Assembly: GCA_947444305.1 (NCBI GenBank) | Contig: CANEZP010000002.1 | Location: forward strand, 248,001 to 312,000 | DNA from: Pseudobdellovibrionaceae bacterium | GTDB taxonomy: Bacteria > Bdellovibrionota > Bdellovibrionia > Bdellovibrionales > UBA1609 | Length of the DNA stretch: 64,000 bases | Reading direction: 5' to 3' | Shown: positions 45,710 through 53,652 of the stretch, in pieces | How the letters are laid out: each line of letters begins with the position of its first letter | How positions within the stretch are numbered: position 1 is the stretch's first letter | Position numbers and translations under genes: made by a program | Notes under the pieces: generated by a model | The model's input: only the letters and a program-made list of their open reading frames with translations | Told to the model about the DNA's origin: nothing | Databases searched by the model: none

Positions 45710-46961
45710 GTTGGAACAAAGGCGATTTAAATCTACGGGAAGGTTCGAACATCCAGCGCGCACCGGCCCGCCGCCAAGCTTCGGCTTTCGCGAAGGCGGG
45801 TAGAGTGCGATCCAAACCGCGCGGAAATTTCGCGAAGAAAGCCGCGCCCGTCGCGGTTAACGCCATCAGTGAAACATGACCCCAGTTTAATTCCGCGGGC
45901 CCGAGCGTGAGCAAAGGCTCCCCCCAATTCGACGAAGCCATCGCGAGGACCATTCCGTCGAGCATCAAGATCGGCGCTTTGAGCCAAGGCGCGGCCGCCC
46001 GCGCGAGTCGGGAATTCTCCTCACCCGTTTGGTTGTTGGCCCACGCGCCGAAACCCTTCGTCACCACTTGCGAATAAAAAATGGTTTGCAACAACAGCGT
46101 CAGGCCTTGCGTCGTCGCGAAAGAGGATAATTCGGCGGGAAAGGCACCCGCCGTCGCGGCCCAACCGTTGGCGGCGTAAAAGTTGAGGATCTCACTGAAG
46201 CGGCCGAAAACATTGTAGTTCACCACGAACGGCGCGGACAAAAGGATCTGCTTCAGGAAAAGCTCGGCCTCGTCGGGGCGGCCGTTGGGGCCGCCGGGCC
46301 TGAGTAGCCAATTCATCATCGACTTGACGTAGATGTTGTACGCACCAAGCGTGATCGCGTGGCTCGCGACGGTGAGATTGGCGTCGAGCACGGGTAACGT
46401 TCCGTACAAGAAGATTACGCTCGGCACTTCCAAGATGGCGGTGGTCGTCCAGCCCGAAGAAACTTCGGCGACCTGCGGAGTTTGGTAATCGCGCTTTTTG
46501 GAAAAGAAAAAATAGCGCATTCGTTGGAGGATATCGCGCGCGAGCTGGCGTGATTCTTTTTCGATGAAACCGTCGGGCACGCTTAACACTTTCACGCTGG
46601 ACCCGAGAGCGGATAAGCCCAGACGATCGAGGGCGGCGGTGTAGGTCGCTTGCTGCTCAAGCTCATCAGACATTTTTTTACCGAGCACGTAGAATGTCCC
46701 GTTGCGAAACCGTTCGGGGCCGTACTTACCGAGCGCTTCGCGGATCTGCGCTTCAAACTCGGCGGCGTTGCGCGCGTCGAACGGAATTCCTACCGAATCG
46801 TCCGTTTGTTCCGCGGGCACCAGGTAATTTCGGCAAAGATGTATATCGGAACGAATGGGGCGGCGACCGGCCGGCGGCGTATCAAGATCAATCCCCGCGG
46901 CTTGCGCGACCAGTGATGCACAAGACACCACGACAATGAACAAGCGACCCCACGCCCTCAT
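45693..46961 (-). CDS. Exported/membrane protein of unknown function
   Basis: A 422-residue product has a signal peptide (VVVSCASLVAQA) and a long hydrophobic middle (about residues 170-360) with several possible membrane segments, including VIFLYGTLPVLDANLTVASH and ILMLDGMVLAMASS. The C-terminus is basic. The family is not recognised. ATG 46961 with GGGGGG upstream is preferred over ATG 46973. A terminator overlaps its stop. Location in the inner membrane with a large periplasmic N-terminus is inferred. Confidence 0.62.
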   Translation of the reverse strand: MRAWGRLFIVVVSCASLVAQAAGIDLDTPPAGRRPIRSDIHLCRNYLVPAEQTDDSVGIPFDARNAAEFEAQIREALGKYGPERFRNGTFYVLGKKMSDELEQQATYTAALDRLGLSALGSSVKVLSVPDGFIEKESRQLARDILQRMRYFFFSKKRDYQTPQVAEVSSGWTTTAILEVPSVIFLYGTLPVLDANLTVASHAITLGAYNIYVKSMMNWLLRPGGPNGRPDEAELFLKQILLSAPFVVNYNVFGRFSEILNFYAANGWAATAGAFPAELSSFATTQGLTLLLQTIFYSQVVTKGFGAWANNQTGEENSRLARAAAPWLKAPILMLDGMVLAMASSNWGEPLLTLGPAELNWGHVSLMALTATGAAFFAKFPRGLDRTLPAFAKAEAWRRAGARWMFEPSRRFKSPLFQPVRED

Positions 46962-47062
46962 AAATCCCCCCACCCAAAATTTTGTGATTCAGAAATACAG
47001 GGGACTTCGGCGCGTTAAACAGAGTTTAAATTACACGATTCGAACGCGTCATCACCGCGCTT

Positions 47063-47134
47063 GGGTACGGAGCGCCTCGTAGGGTACGGAGCGCCTCGTA
47101 GGGTACGGAGCGCCTCGTAGGGTACGGAGCGCCT
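47063..47134. repeat. 19-bp tandem repeats (3.8 copies) after a stop codon
   Basis: The unit GGGTACGGAGCGCCTCGTA is repeated three times without mismatch from 47063, then a 15-base partial copy ends at 47134, five bases before the stop codon of the FAD oxidoreductase. Adjacent units form hairpins: GCGCCTCGTA and TACGGAGCGC arms around GGG. A second 19-bp array with the same core GGAGCGCCTC lies at 52589. Confidence 0.9.
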
Positions 47135-47139
47135 AACGC

Positions 47140-48534
47140 CTAAAAGATTTTGCCGGGGTTCATTATGCCGTCGGGGTCGAAGTCTTTTTTGATGGCTTTC
47201 ATCAGGTTCACTTCGGCGGGGGAGCGGGTGTGGCCGAGGTACGCGCGCTTGGTTAAGCCGACGCCGTGTTCGGCCGAAACGGAGCCCTCGAATTTTTCGA
47301 TCATCTTGAACATGATCTCGTCGACTTTTTTGCACTCGCGCAAGAATTCGTCGCTGGGCATGTCTTTGGGTTTCAGAATGTTGATGTGTAAATTGCCGTC
47401 GCCGATGTGGCCGAACCAAACCGCTTCGAAGTGCGGATAGTTTTGTTTGAGAATGGCGTTCATCTCTTCTAAGAACTGCGGGACGCGCGAAATGCGCACC
47501 GAGATGTCGTTCTTGTAAGGCTGGTAAGGTGACGTCGCTTCGGAGATGTCTTCGCGCAGCCGCCACAAGTCTTTGAGTTGTTGCGGCGTTTGCGATTCAA
47601 CGCCGTCTTGGATCCAGCCTTGCTCGACGCCTTGTTCGAAGATCGCCATCGCTTTGTCTTGCACGCTCGAATCGGTTTTTTCGATTTCGGCCAACACGTA
47701 GTAGGGATGCGAGCCTTCGGTCGGTGCTTTCAAGTCGCTGTGATGTTTCAAAACATATTTTAGCGCCAGGTCGGTGAACATCTCGAACGCGAGCAACGGC
47801 AGTTCTTTTTTGAACGCGTGGTAGATTTTCATCACGGCGGCGAGATCGGAAACACCGAACACGAACAAAGAGGGCGGGGCCGTCGGGCGGGTCAGGCCGA
47901 GCGTGATCTTCGTGATGAAACCTAAGATCCCTTCGGAGCCGATAAACAGATGGCGCAAATCCAAACCGGTGGCGTTCTTAACCAAAGCATTATTGAGTTG
48001 CAGATGCTCGCCCGCGCCGGTCACGACTTCCATGCCCAAGACCCACTGACGAGTCAGACCGAAACGCATAACTTTGATGCCGCCGGCGTTGGTGGCGACG
48101 TTACCGCCGATGTGGCTTGAACCGCGCGAAGCGAAATCGACCGGGTAGTACAGGCCTTTTTCCTCGGCGAACTTTTGCAATGTTTCGGTCACGACGCCGG
48201 GCTCGACGGTGACGCTTTGATCGTACTCATCGTAATTCAAAATCTTGTTCATCTTCTCGAACGAGACGACGACTTCGCCGTTCAGGGCCGCGGCGCCGCC
48301 GCTTAAACCCGTGCGGCCACCCGAAGGAACAAGCGCAAACTTATTGGCGCGCGCCCACTTCACTAAAGCAACAACCTCTTCCGTCGTTTTCGGGAATACG
48401 ATCGCCGAGGGTTTCGGTTGCAAGTATTTAACCCAGTCCCGGCCGTATTCGGTCAACGAAGCGGGGTCGGTAAGAACGCGGGAAGCATCGAGTAGCGAGG
48501 TGAGATCAGGTGTAACATCGCGGGTAATATCCAT
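47140..48534 (-). CDS. FAD-linked oxidase, GlcD / D-2-hydroxyacid dehydrogenase type
   Basis: A 464-residue flavoprotein has an N-terminal PCMH/FAD domain (PSGGRTGLSGGAAALNG, IGGNVATNAGGIKVMRFG) and a C-terminal FAD-oxidase domain (WFGHIGDGNLHINILKP, SAEHGVGLTKRAYL). It belongs to the group that includes glycolate oxidase GlcD, D-lactate and D-2-hydroxyglutarate dehydrogenases, and the substrate cannot be chosen by eye. Nearby serA makes D-2-hydroxyglutarate as a side product in some bacteria, which makes that substrate attractive. It lacks GlcE/GlcF partners in the window. A tandem-repeat hairpin follows its stop. Confidence 0.88.
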   Translation of the reverse strand: MDITRDVTPDLTSLLDASRVLTDPASLTEYGRDWVKYLQPKPSAIVFPKTTEEVVALVKWARANKFALVPSGGRTGLSGGAAALNGEVVVSFEKMNKILNYDEYDQSVTVEPGVVTETLQKFAEEKGLYYPVDFASRGSSHIGGNVATNAGGIKVMRFGLTRQWVLGMEVVTGAGEHLQLNNALVKNATGLDLRHLFIGSEGILGFITKITLGLTRPTAPPSLFVFGVSDLAAVMKIYHAFKKELPLLAFEMFTDLALKYVLKHHSDLKAPTEGSHPYYVLAEIEKTDSSVQDKAMAIFEQGVEQGWIQDGVESQTPQQLKDLWRLREDISEATSPYQPYKNDISVRISRVPQFLEEMNAILKQNYPHFEAVWFGHIGDGNLHINILKPKDMPSDEFLRECKKVDEIMFKMIEKFEGSVSAEHGVGLTKRAYLGHTRSPAEVNLMKAIKKDFDPDGIMNPGKIF

Positions 48535-48557
48535 GACCCACTCTAGCGAAGACGCAA

Positions 48558-48911
48558 TTAATTCTGCAAGAGTTTTTGGATCGCCGAGAAGCGTGAATCA
48601 CCCTCGAGTGCGTGCGCACGGGACTGCTTGCGCGCGGCATGGATGTCCTTCAAAATTTCGAGCGCATGGCCGGCCGCGGTAACGGCATTTTTCGGGAAGT
48701 TAAGGCAAACTTGTTCAACCACCGCCGCGAGGTCCGACACTTCGGGCATTCCGTAGGTCCGGCCCGTGCCCTTCAGCTTATGGAAAGACTCGCGCAGATC
48801 GGATGCGTTGCCGGCCAACACTTGCTCACCGATCAAAAGAATCTTCTTCGGCAATGCGGTGAGATAGTCCTGGTGCAAAGTTTTTAGCAGCTCATCAAAG
48901 TTCATGGTCAC
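48558..48911 (-). CDS. Histidine phosphotransfer (HPt) protein
   Basis: A 117-residue helical bundle has phospho-acceptor His44 in SFHKLKGTGRTYGM, the classic HPt motif, then DLAAVVEQVCL. It relays phosphate between receiver domains. The frame starts with GTG at 48911 overlapping the kinase stop (GTGA), with an ATG two codons in as the alternative. It is the last gene of the phosphorelay run 51328-48558 and could also serve the hybrid kinase at 12747. Confidence 0.85.
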   Translation of the reverse strand: MTMNFDELLKTLHQDYLTALPKKILLIGEQVLAGNASDLRESFHKLKGTGRTYGMPEVSDLAAVVEQVCLNFPKNAVTAAGHALEILKDIHAARKQSRAHALEGDSRFSAIQKLLQN

Positions 48912-50263
48912 GCAACCTTCTCGGTTCCGGGGAGGGCGGGGCGTTGCTGATTATAGCGCCATTCGGGAAGCGTGAAATAAAACGAGGAGCCTTCGCCCGG
49001 AGTCGAGCGTACGCCGATCATGCCGCCGTGCTGATCGACCAAAGCCTTCGCGATGGCGAGACCGAGGCCGGTGCCCTTCACTAAGGGATTGCTCACGCTG
49101 GTGGCCTGGCGGAATTTTTGGAAGATCGCTTCTTGATCTTCGGGCGCGATGCCCCGGCCGTGATCGCGTACGGTCACGAGTAATTCGTTACGGTCGTTGA
49201 TCTCGCATTGCACGTGCACGGTTTGCCCCGCGGGTGAAAACTTGATCGCGTTCGAAAGCAAATTGGTCAGCACCTGCTGAACGCGATCGGAATCCATGTA
49301 CGCTTCCATCGCGGGCATTGAATCACATTGCAAATGCACGTCGGCTTGACCCGCTAAACCCTGCAGGCTGTCGAGCGAAGTTTTCACCAAGTCGGTAAAC
49401 GAATGCCAATCTTGATGCAGCGGAAGTTTTCGCGCTTCGATTTTTGCGAGATCTAAAATGTCGTTGATCAATCGGATTAACCGATCGGTTTCATTCTCGG
49501 CGATGGTAAGAAGGTTGTCGGCCATCTCATTCATTTTGCCGACAACCCCGGTGCGCATCAAGCTCAAAGAACCTTTGATCGAGGTCAGGGGCGTGCGCAG
49601 TTCGTGCGAAGCGATACTCAAAAATTCCGACTTTGCCTGGTCCAGTGTTTTTAACTGTTCCATATTCGATATTACACGCTGGGCGAGTGAGTTAAACGTG
49701 GCCTGCATTTGCCCGACCTCATCGTTCGAGGGCACGTGGAATTGGTAAGTGTAGCGGTCGTGCAGAAAGTCTACCATCTTGCGCGAGAGCACATGCAATG
49801 GACGAACCACCGAGCGGCTGATGAATAATTGCAAGGCGACGAAGCCGAAGAGCATCGTGAAGAGCGCGAGTGAGCCGTAGTATAAAAGTTTGCTTTCGAG
49901 GTAGTTCATTTCTTCGCGCATGAAACGTTGATACTCGGCTTCGTTTTTTACGAACGTTTTATGACGGACATTCAATTGCGCGGCGTGATTGCCGGCCGCG
50001 GCTTGGAGCATGTCGGTCAGCTCTTGCCGGCGCCTATCGGGTTGCAGAAGCGGCCCGTACGATTGCATGCGGCGGTAGAGTTCGGTCCCGGGTTTAAGCG
50101 CGCCGACTTGTTCGACTTCATCACGGATCGTGTACGACAACTCCAGCTGGCGGCGCGAATCCATCAGGGCTTTGAAACTTGAGTAGGTGACCCAACTTAG
50201 AGTGAGCGTCGTGCCGGCAAACAAGCTCAACAAAATAAAAAGACGGACGCGAATCGATTTCAC
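48908..50263 (-). CDS. Sensor histidine kinase with HAMP
   Basis: A 451-residue protein has two membrane helices (about 7-28 and 130-152) framing a ~100-residue periplasmic sensor. A HAMP region follows, then HisKA with His220 in ASHELRTPLTSIKG, and HATPase with VLTNLLSNAIKFS, DHGRGI and GTGLGLAIAK. It lacks its own receiver, in line with the adjacent separate receiver and HPt genes. Both ends are coupled: ATGA overlap with the receiver upstream and GTGA overlap with the HPt downstream. Confidence 0.93.
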   Translation of the reverse strand: MKSIRVRLFILLSLFAGTTLTLSWVTYSSFKALMDSRRQLELSYTIRDEVEQVGALKPGTELYRRMQSYGPLLQPDRRRQELTDMLQAAAGNHAAQLNVRHKTFVKNEAEYQRFMREEMNYLESKLLYYGSLALFTMLFGFVALQLFISRSVVRPLHVLSRKMVDFLHDRYTYQFHVPSNDEVGQMQATFNSLAQRVISNMEQLKTLDQAKSEFLSIASHELRTPLTSIKGSLSLMRTGVVGKMNEMADNLLTIAENETDRLIRLINDILDLAKIEARKLPLHQDWHSFTDLVKTSLDSLQGLAGQADVHLQCDSMPAMEAYMDSDRVQQVLTNLLSNAIKFSPAGQTVHVQCEINDRNELLVTVRDHGRGIAPEDQEAIFQKFRQATSVSNPLVKGTGLGLAIAKALVDQHGGMIGVRSTPGEGSSFYFTLPEWRYNQQRPALPGTEKVA

Positions 50264-50625
50264 GCCACGCCCTTAAGTAAGGCCGCAATTTGCTCGGGCA
50301 ATTTGCGTGGGTCAAACGGCTTCGGGATGAAGCCGGTGCCGTTATCGGTGAACTCGCGGATGTCGGACTCTTGCGATTTTGCGCTTAGGAAAATAACCGG
50401 CTTAGGAGACGGGCAGCGGGCTTTGTATTCCTGGCACACGCGCAAGCCGTTCATCTTGGGCATCATTTCATCGAGCAAAATCAAATCGTATTTTTGCGTC
50501 AGAGCTTCGTTCAACGCCGCTTCGCCGTCGCTGACGACGGTCACGTCGAAGCCGCCGAGTTTCTCGAGTGAGATCTTCGCGATGATCGAAATATTGGGAT
50601 CGTCTTCGGCGAGAAGGATGCGCAT
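50260..50625 (-). CDS. Stand-alone response-regulator receiver
   Basis: A 121-residue single receiver domain has acidic pair EDD at 7-9, phospho-acceptor Asp52 in LLDEMMPKMNG, and a Ser/Lys conserved set (FLSAKSQE, IPKPFDPRK). There is no output domain, so it acts as a phosphate carrier or by protein contact. It lies between the receiver-PilZ gene and the kinase with tight spacing (4 bases upstream, 4-base overlap downstream). Confidence 0.9.
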   Translation of the reverse strand: MRILLAEDDPNISIIAKISLEKLGGFDVTVVSDGEAALNEALTQKYDLILLDEMMPKMNGLRVCQEYKARCPSPKPVIFLSAKSQESDIREFTDNGTGFIPKPFDPRKLPEQIAALLKGVA

Positions 50626-50629
50626 TGGT

Positions 50630-51328
50630 TTACGCCGCCTTCTGCGCGCCGCCGTGCTGATAAAGCCAGCGACGGATTTTTTGCAGCAATTGTTCGTCGG
50701 CGCCTAGAAAAATCAACTGCGCGGTGGTGATACCGGTTTCGGGATTCACTTCGGCACTTAAAACTTTGAGGGGCGGGCACTTAGCATCAAGTTCATTGAA
50801 GAAATCAATTTCGAGATCGACCGACTGCCCCGCTTTGAGCGCGATGTCGGTCGACACGCGAACGCCGAGTTCAGAGACCGCGTCGACGGTAAGCGTGCGG
50901 CGGATCGAAGCTTGCGACCACGAAGTTCCGCTTAAGAGAATTTCGGGATAATGAAGCGGCGGTTTCTTTTCGAACAACGCATTTACTTTTTGGATTAAAA
51001 TCAAAGGATCGAGCGGTTTGACGATGTAGTCATCGACGCCGGCATTGACCGCTCGCTCGACGTCTTTACGTTCGCGTAAGCCGGTGAGCATGGCGATGCT
51101 CAAATCTTTGAAGCGGTTGTTATTGCGAACCGTGCTGACCAATTCGAAGCCGGAATAAAGCGGCATGTTGGCGTCCGACAGCATGAGGTCGAAGTCGATG
51201 TGATTGAGCCATTCCATCGCGCGCATGGCATCTTCGGCCGTGAACACGGTATGGCCCACGCTGGACAAAACGGCGTCGGCCATTTTCAAAATATCCGGAT
51301 CGTCATCCACCACTAAGATTCTTGCCAT
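50630..51328 (-). CDS. Receiver domain fused to a PilZ-like domain
   Basis: A 232-residue product has a receiver domain with phospho-acceptor Asp52 in LMLSDANMPLYSG. A C-terminal ~100-residue beta domain (ASIRRTLTVDAVSELGVRVS, LKAGQSVDLEIDFF) matches the shape of PilZ, though the RxxxR arm is weak. PilZ domains bind cyclic-di-GMP, so this may join phosphorelay signalling to the second messenger; this is tentative. ATG 51328 is chosen since the upstream in-frame extension to 51460 is not receiver-like. First gene of the four-gene phosphorelay. Confidence 0.78.
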   Translation of the reverse strand: MARILVVDDDPDILKMADAVLSSVGHTVFTAEDAMRAMEWLNHIDFDLMLSDANMPLYSGFELVSTVRNNNRFKDLSIAMLTGLRERKDVERAVNAGVDDYIVKPLDPLILIQKVNALFEKKPPLHYPEILLSGTSWSQASIRRTLTVDAVSELGVRVSTDIALKAGQSVDLEIDFFNELDAKCPPLKVLSAEVNPETGITTAQLIFLGADEQLLQKIRRWLYQHGGAQKAA

Positions 51329-51401
51329 ATCTATATATCGGCAAAACGAAAAACCTCTTTGAAGTTTGCAAAAAGTGGCGAAACATTGGACAGTCTCGTC
51401 C

Positions 51402-51587
51402 ATGAAGAAGAATGTCGTCTGGTGGGATCGATTATCCCGCTTTATCTTAGGCGTTTTCATGCTGGCCTGGGCTTTCGCCGGGGGGCCCTCGTGGGCTTAC
51501 CTCGGCCTCTACTTTCTTGGTACGGGATCGTGGGGCTATTGCCCGGCGTATTCCCTGATGAACTACCAACCCTTCGAAGAAGATTAA
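51402..51587 (+). CDS. DUF2892-like small membrane protein
   Basis: A 61-residue product has two hydrophobic segments: RFILGVFMLAWAF and SWAYLGLYFLGTGSWG. The latter's shape, followed by a C-P-x-Y-S end, matches the DUF2892 (YgaP-tail) inner-membrane family. In-frame ATG 51366 would extend it into basic residues; 51402 is preferred. Diverges from the receiver-PilZ gene. Confidence 0.65.
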   Translation: MKKNVVWWDRLSRFILGVFMLAWAFAGGPSWAYLGLYFLGTGSWGYCPAYSLMNYQPFEED

Positions 51588-51597
51588 TCTTTAAAAG

Positions 51598-51837
51598 TTA
51601 TTTGATGTGCGGTTCGTCGGGCGCGGTAGGTTCCGGCGTCGGCGGCGCAACGGGCATCGCCGGCTTTACGCTGCTGCGCTCGGGGGGCGTCACTTCTTTT
51701 GGTTTCTTCGAAGGCCGCTGACCATCGTGCGGATGCGGCGCGGGGAAATCTCCCGGCGGGGGCGGCGGCGGTGCCTGGGCGAAGGTCGGTGGGGCAAGCA
51801 TGAACGTCACTAACGCGAGAACGATGAGTTTAAGCAT
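51598..51837 (-). CDS. Small Pro-rich exported protein
   Basis: A 79-residue product has a signal peptide (to FAQ21) and a mature part almost entirely Pro/Ala/Lys/His (PPPPPPGDFPAPHP). It has no fold to speak of; it could be a periplasmic spacer, a metal-binding peptide or a non-functional frame. Upstream AGGAGG (on the minus strand) and clean signal peptide favour a real gene. It converges with the DUF2892-like gene with 10 bases between. Confidence 0.55.
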   Translation of the reverse strand: MLKLIVLALVTFMLAPPTFAQAPPPPPPGDFPAPHPHDGQRPSKKPKEVTPPERSSVKPAMPVAPPTPEPTAPDEPHIK

Positions 51838-51912
51838 AAGGCCTCCTGACGGTACTTTTGTGCAAGACCGGGACCTTCTCTGCTAAACTTTCTTACGACG
51901 ACATTTCTTTTT

Positions 51913-52335
51913 ATGCTGCTTAGCTTCAATGCGGCAAATGCCGCGAAGCCGAAGTTTCATTGCTACATCTATCCGAACGCCACCGTTGCCGCTTACCAAA
52001 CTCCGGTGAAGTGCGCGAAAGGCGACCAAATGGAAATTGTTTGCACTTACTCGGCCGGTTGCAAGCCCGCGAAAGACGGCGGCGAGCCGCCCGCAAAAGA
52101 TCCGAACGAGTTGGCGGTCATGATCACTTCCGGCGAACTCAAAGGTTCTTTTTTGATGTGTAAAGGAAAAGGCGACGTGAAAGACGGCATGCTCGTGAAA
52201 GCGGAATGCCCCTCGGCCACCAAATGCCAAGGCGATGGTTTATTTACCGGCATCCCCGTGCAGTTCCAGCTGTACAACGATGCCGTGACCGCGCCGGTCG
52301 CGCCCGCGAAAGGGGACTCCCGTGCTATTCGTTAA
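51913..52335 (+). CDS. Cys-containing exported protein, start uncertain
   Basis: A product of about 140 residues has a predicted signal ending FNAANAA and six Cys in the mature region. The family is not recognised. From ATG 51913 the signal sequence is short; in-frame codons upstream continue hydrophobic (LLNFLTTTFLF), so translation may start at CTG 51880 or at a codon I cannot identify. Its last bases overlap the start of a broken gene downstream. Confidence 0.6.
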   Translation: MLLSFNAANAAKPKFHCYIYPNATVAAYQTPVKCAKGDQMEIVCTYSAGCKPAKDGGEPPAKDPNELAVMITSGELKGSFLMCKGKGDVKDGMLVKAECPSATKCQGDGLFTGIPVQFQLYNDAVTAPVAPAKGDSRAIR

Positions 52336-52572
52336 TTTACTTTTCGTGTTTTAAACTGCGTTCGCCGGCGGAACGATTCAGTTGAGCGGCGAGATCCACG
52401 GCTTTACGGACAAAACAATTCAGGTGAGCGACGGGCAACACATCTACACGATCGAGCGCGCGAACATTTTAACAAAGCGCCTCTCGCGAAAAATCTGAAG
52501 CGCGGCGATCACGTCGAGATCACCGCCTCGTTCGAAGGCATTTTAGAAACTCAAGACGCCAAAACGAAATAA
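52322..52572 (+). pseudogene. Broken small OB-fold-like exported gene
   Basis: From GTG 52322 the frame reads a signal peptide (VLFVNLLFVF-stop-TAFAGG) interrupted by TAA at 52352. It then continues GTIQLSGEIHGFTDKTIQV and IYTIERANI, until a one-base frame change near 52460-52475. After that the other frame reads FNKAPLAKNLKRGDHVEITASFEG to TAA 52570-52572. Together the parts describe a small exported beta protein of OB-fold appearance. Two lesions indicate decay or a sequencing error pair. It overlaps the preceding gene by 14 bases. Confidence 0.6.
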
Positions 52573-52588
52573 ATCGCCGCTCCGCGTG

Positions 52589-52622
52589 GGAGTGGGGAGC
52601 GCCTCCAGGAGTGGGGAGCGCT
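52589..52622. repeat. 19-bp tandem repeat (1.8 copies) after the glutaredoxin stop
   Basis: GGAGTGGGGAGCGCCTCCA is followed directly by a 15-base partial copy, and the array ends one base before the stop codon of the minus-strand glutaredoxin gene. It shares the core GGAGCGCCTC, the 19-base period and the placement with the array at 47063. Confidence 0.8.
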
Positions 52623-52623
52623 T

Positions 52624-52935
52624 TTAAGCTTTGACCGCGTCGGTCAGTTCGCCCGCTTCGTACATTTCCATCATGATGTCGCTGCCGCCGAGAAGTTTTT
52701 TATTCACGTAGAGTTGCGGGATGGTCGGCCAGTTGCCGTACTCTTTGATGCCGTTACGGATGTCGTCGTCTTCGAGCACGTCAACGCTCGAAAACTCGGC
52801 ACCGACTTCACGCAAGATCGCGACCGCGCGGGCCGAGAAGCCACATTGCGGAAACGAAGGATTGCCCTTCATGAACAAAACGATTTTGCTTCCGTCTAAG
52901 ATCTTTTCGATTTTGGTTTTTACTTCCGGGTTCAT
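52624..52935 (-). CDS. grxD: Monothiol glutaredoxin (Grx4 type)
   Basis: A 103-residue CGFS-type glutaredoxin has the active site C31-G-F-S34 in NPSFPQCGFSARA and the GSDIMMEMYEAGEL end. Such proteins bind and transfer [2Fe-2S] clusters, usually with BolA (established). The bolA gene lies directly upstream with overlapping stop/start (TAATG), so the complex is co-expressed. Downstream lies the tandem repeat. Confidence 0.95.
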   Translation of the reverse strand: MNPEVKTKIEKILDGSKIVLFMKGNPSFPQCGFSARAVAILREVGAEFSSVDVLEDDDIRNGIKEYGNWPTIPQLYVNKKLLGGSDIMMEMYEAGELTDAVKA

Positions 52936-53171
52936 TAGGACTCCTCTGCCAATTGTGTTTTGATCGCCAGCGCATGCACTTCACCGGTCTTAAGCTCGGC
53001 CGAGAATGCGGCCATGACTTTTTGATGTTGTTCGATGCGGCTCAAGCCTTTGAATAAATGCGAGCGCACCGAGACTTCGAAGTGGTTCTCCATACCGTTT
53101 AAATCCACGACGGAAACCTGACCACGGGGAAATGCTTCTTTTAATCTTTGTTCGATTTGTTGCGGTGACAT
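52935..53171 (-). CDS. bolA: BolA family protein
   Basis: A 78-residue product of the BolA family starts MSPQQIEQRLKEAFPRGQVS, then VVDLNGMENHFEVSVRS and a conserved His in the HALAIKTQ end. It partners with the monothiol glutaredoxin downstream in Fe-S cluster handling. ATG 53171 is preferred over an in-frame ATG at 53261, which would extend it with sequence unlike the family. Confidence 0.9.
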   Translation of the reverse strand: MSPQQIEQRLKEAFPRGQVSVVDLNGMENHFEVSVRSHLFKGLSRIEQHQKVMAAFSAELKTGEVHALAIKTQLAEES

Positions 53172-53259
53172 GGATGCTTCATAACTTACCGGAGCCGCGT
53201 AAGCCAACGTGCGGCTAGCCCTATTGACACTGTTGACTAGCGGCGTTAAAGATTTGCGC

Positions 53260-53577
53260 ATGTCTTCACAGCCCTACGAATACATCGAAACCGTTAGCCC
53301 GGAAGAGGTTCGGCGCGAGCGCAACAAGGCGCGCGAGATGCGGGCGTCCTCCTGGTGGAAACAGCAAATCGGAAAAGGCATCTGCTACTTTTGTGAGCAG
53401 CGCTTTTCACGCGACCTGTTGACCATGGATCACCTCATCCCACTTTCACGCGGTGGCCGGTCGACTAAGAAAAATATTGTCGTCGCCTGTAAACAGTGTA
53501 ATTCTCACAAAAAAAACCTGACGGTCGCAGAAATCCGGATGCGTCAGCTCGCCGAAAACGAACAGTCGCAGGACTAG
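53260..53577 (+). CDS. HNH endonuclease
   Basis: A 105-residue small HNH protein has zinc ribbon Cys pairs CYFCEQ and CKQCNSHKK, and the catalytic centre MDHLIPLSRGGRSTKKNI. Single-domain HNH proteins of this size occur widely as free-standing genes with unclear roles, including repair and restriction. The ATG at 53260 follows a divergent promoter region shared with bolA. It precedes the topoisomerase VI genes on the same strand by 75 bases, but no functional link is shown. Confidence 0.88.
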   Translation: MSSQPYEYIETVSPEEVRRERNKAREMRASSWWKQQIGKGICYFCEQRFSRDLLTMDHLIPLSRGGRSTKKNIVVACKQCNSHKKNLTVAEIRMRQLAENEQSQD

Positions 53578-53652
53578 CGCCGTAGAACTTTTGGTGGGCC
53601 TAAGTTCCCGTCAGATTCTTAAAATCGATTTAGACATCTCAGGAGTTCCCCC

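Noticed and set aside
47063-47134. CRISPR array suggested by repeated units.
   Set aside because: The repeats are head-to-tail with no spacers, 19 bases long, and there are no cas genes nearby.
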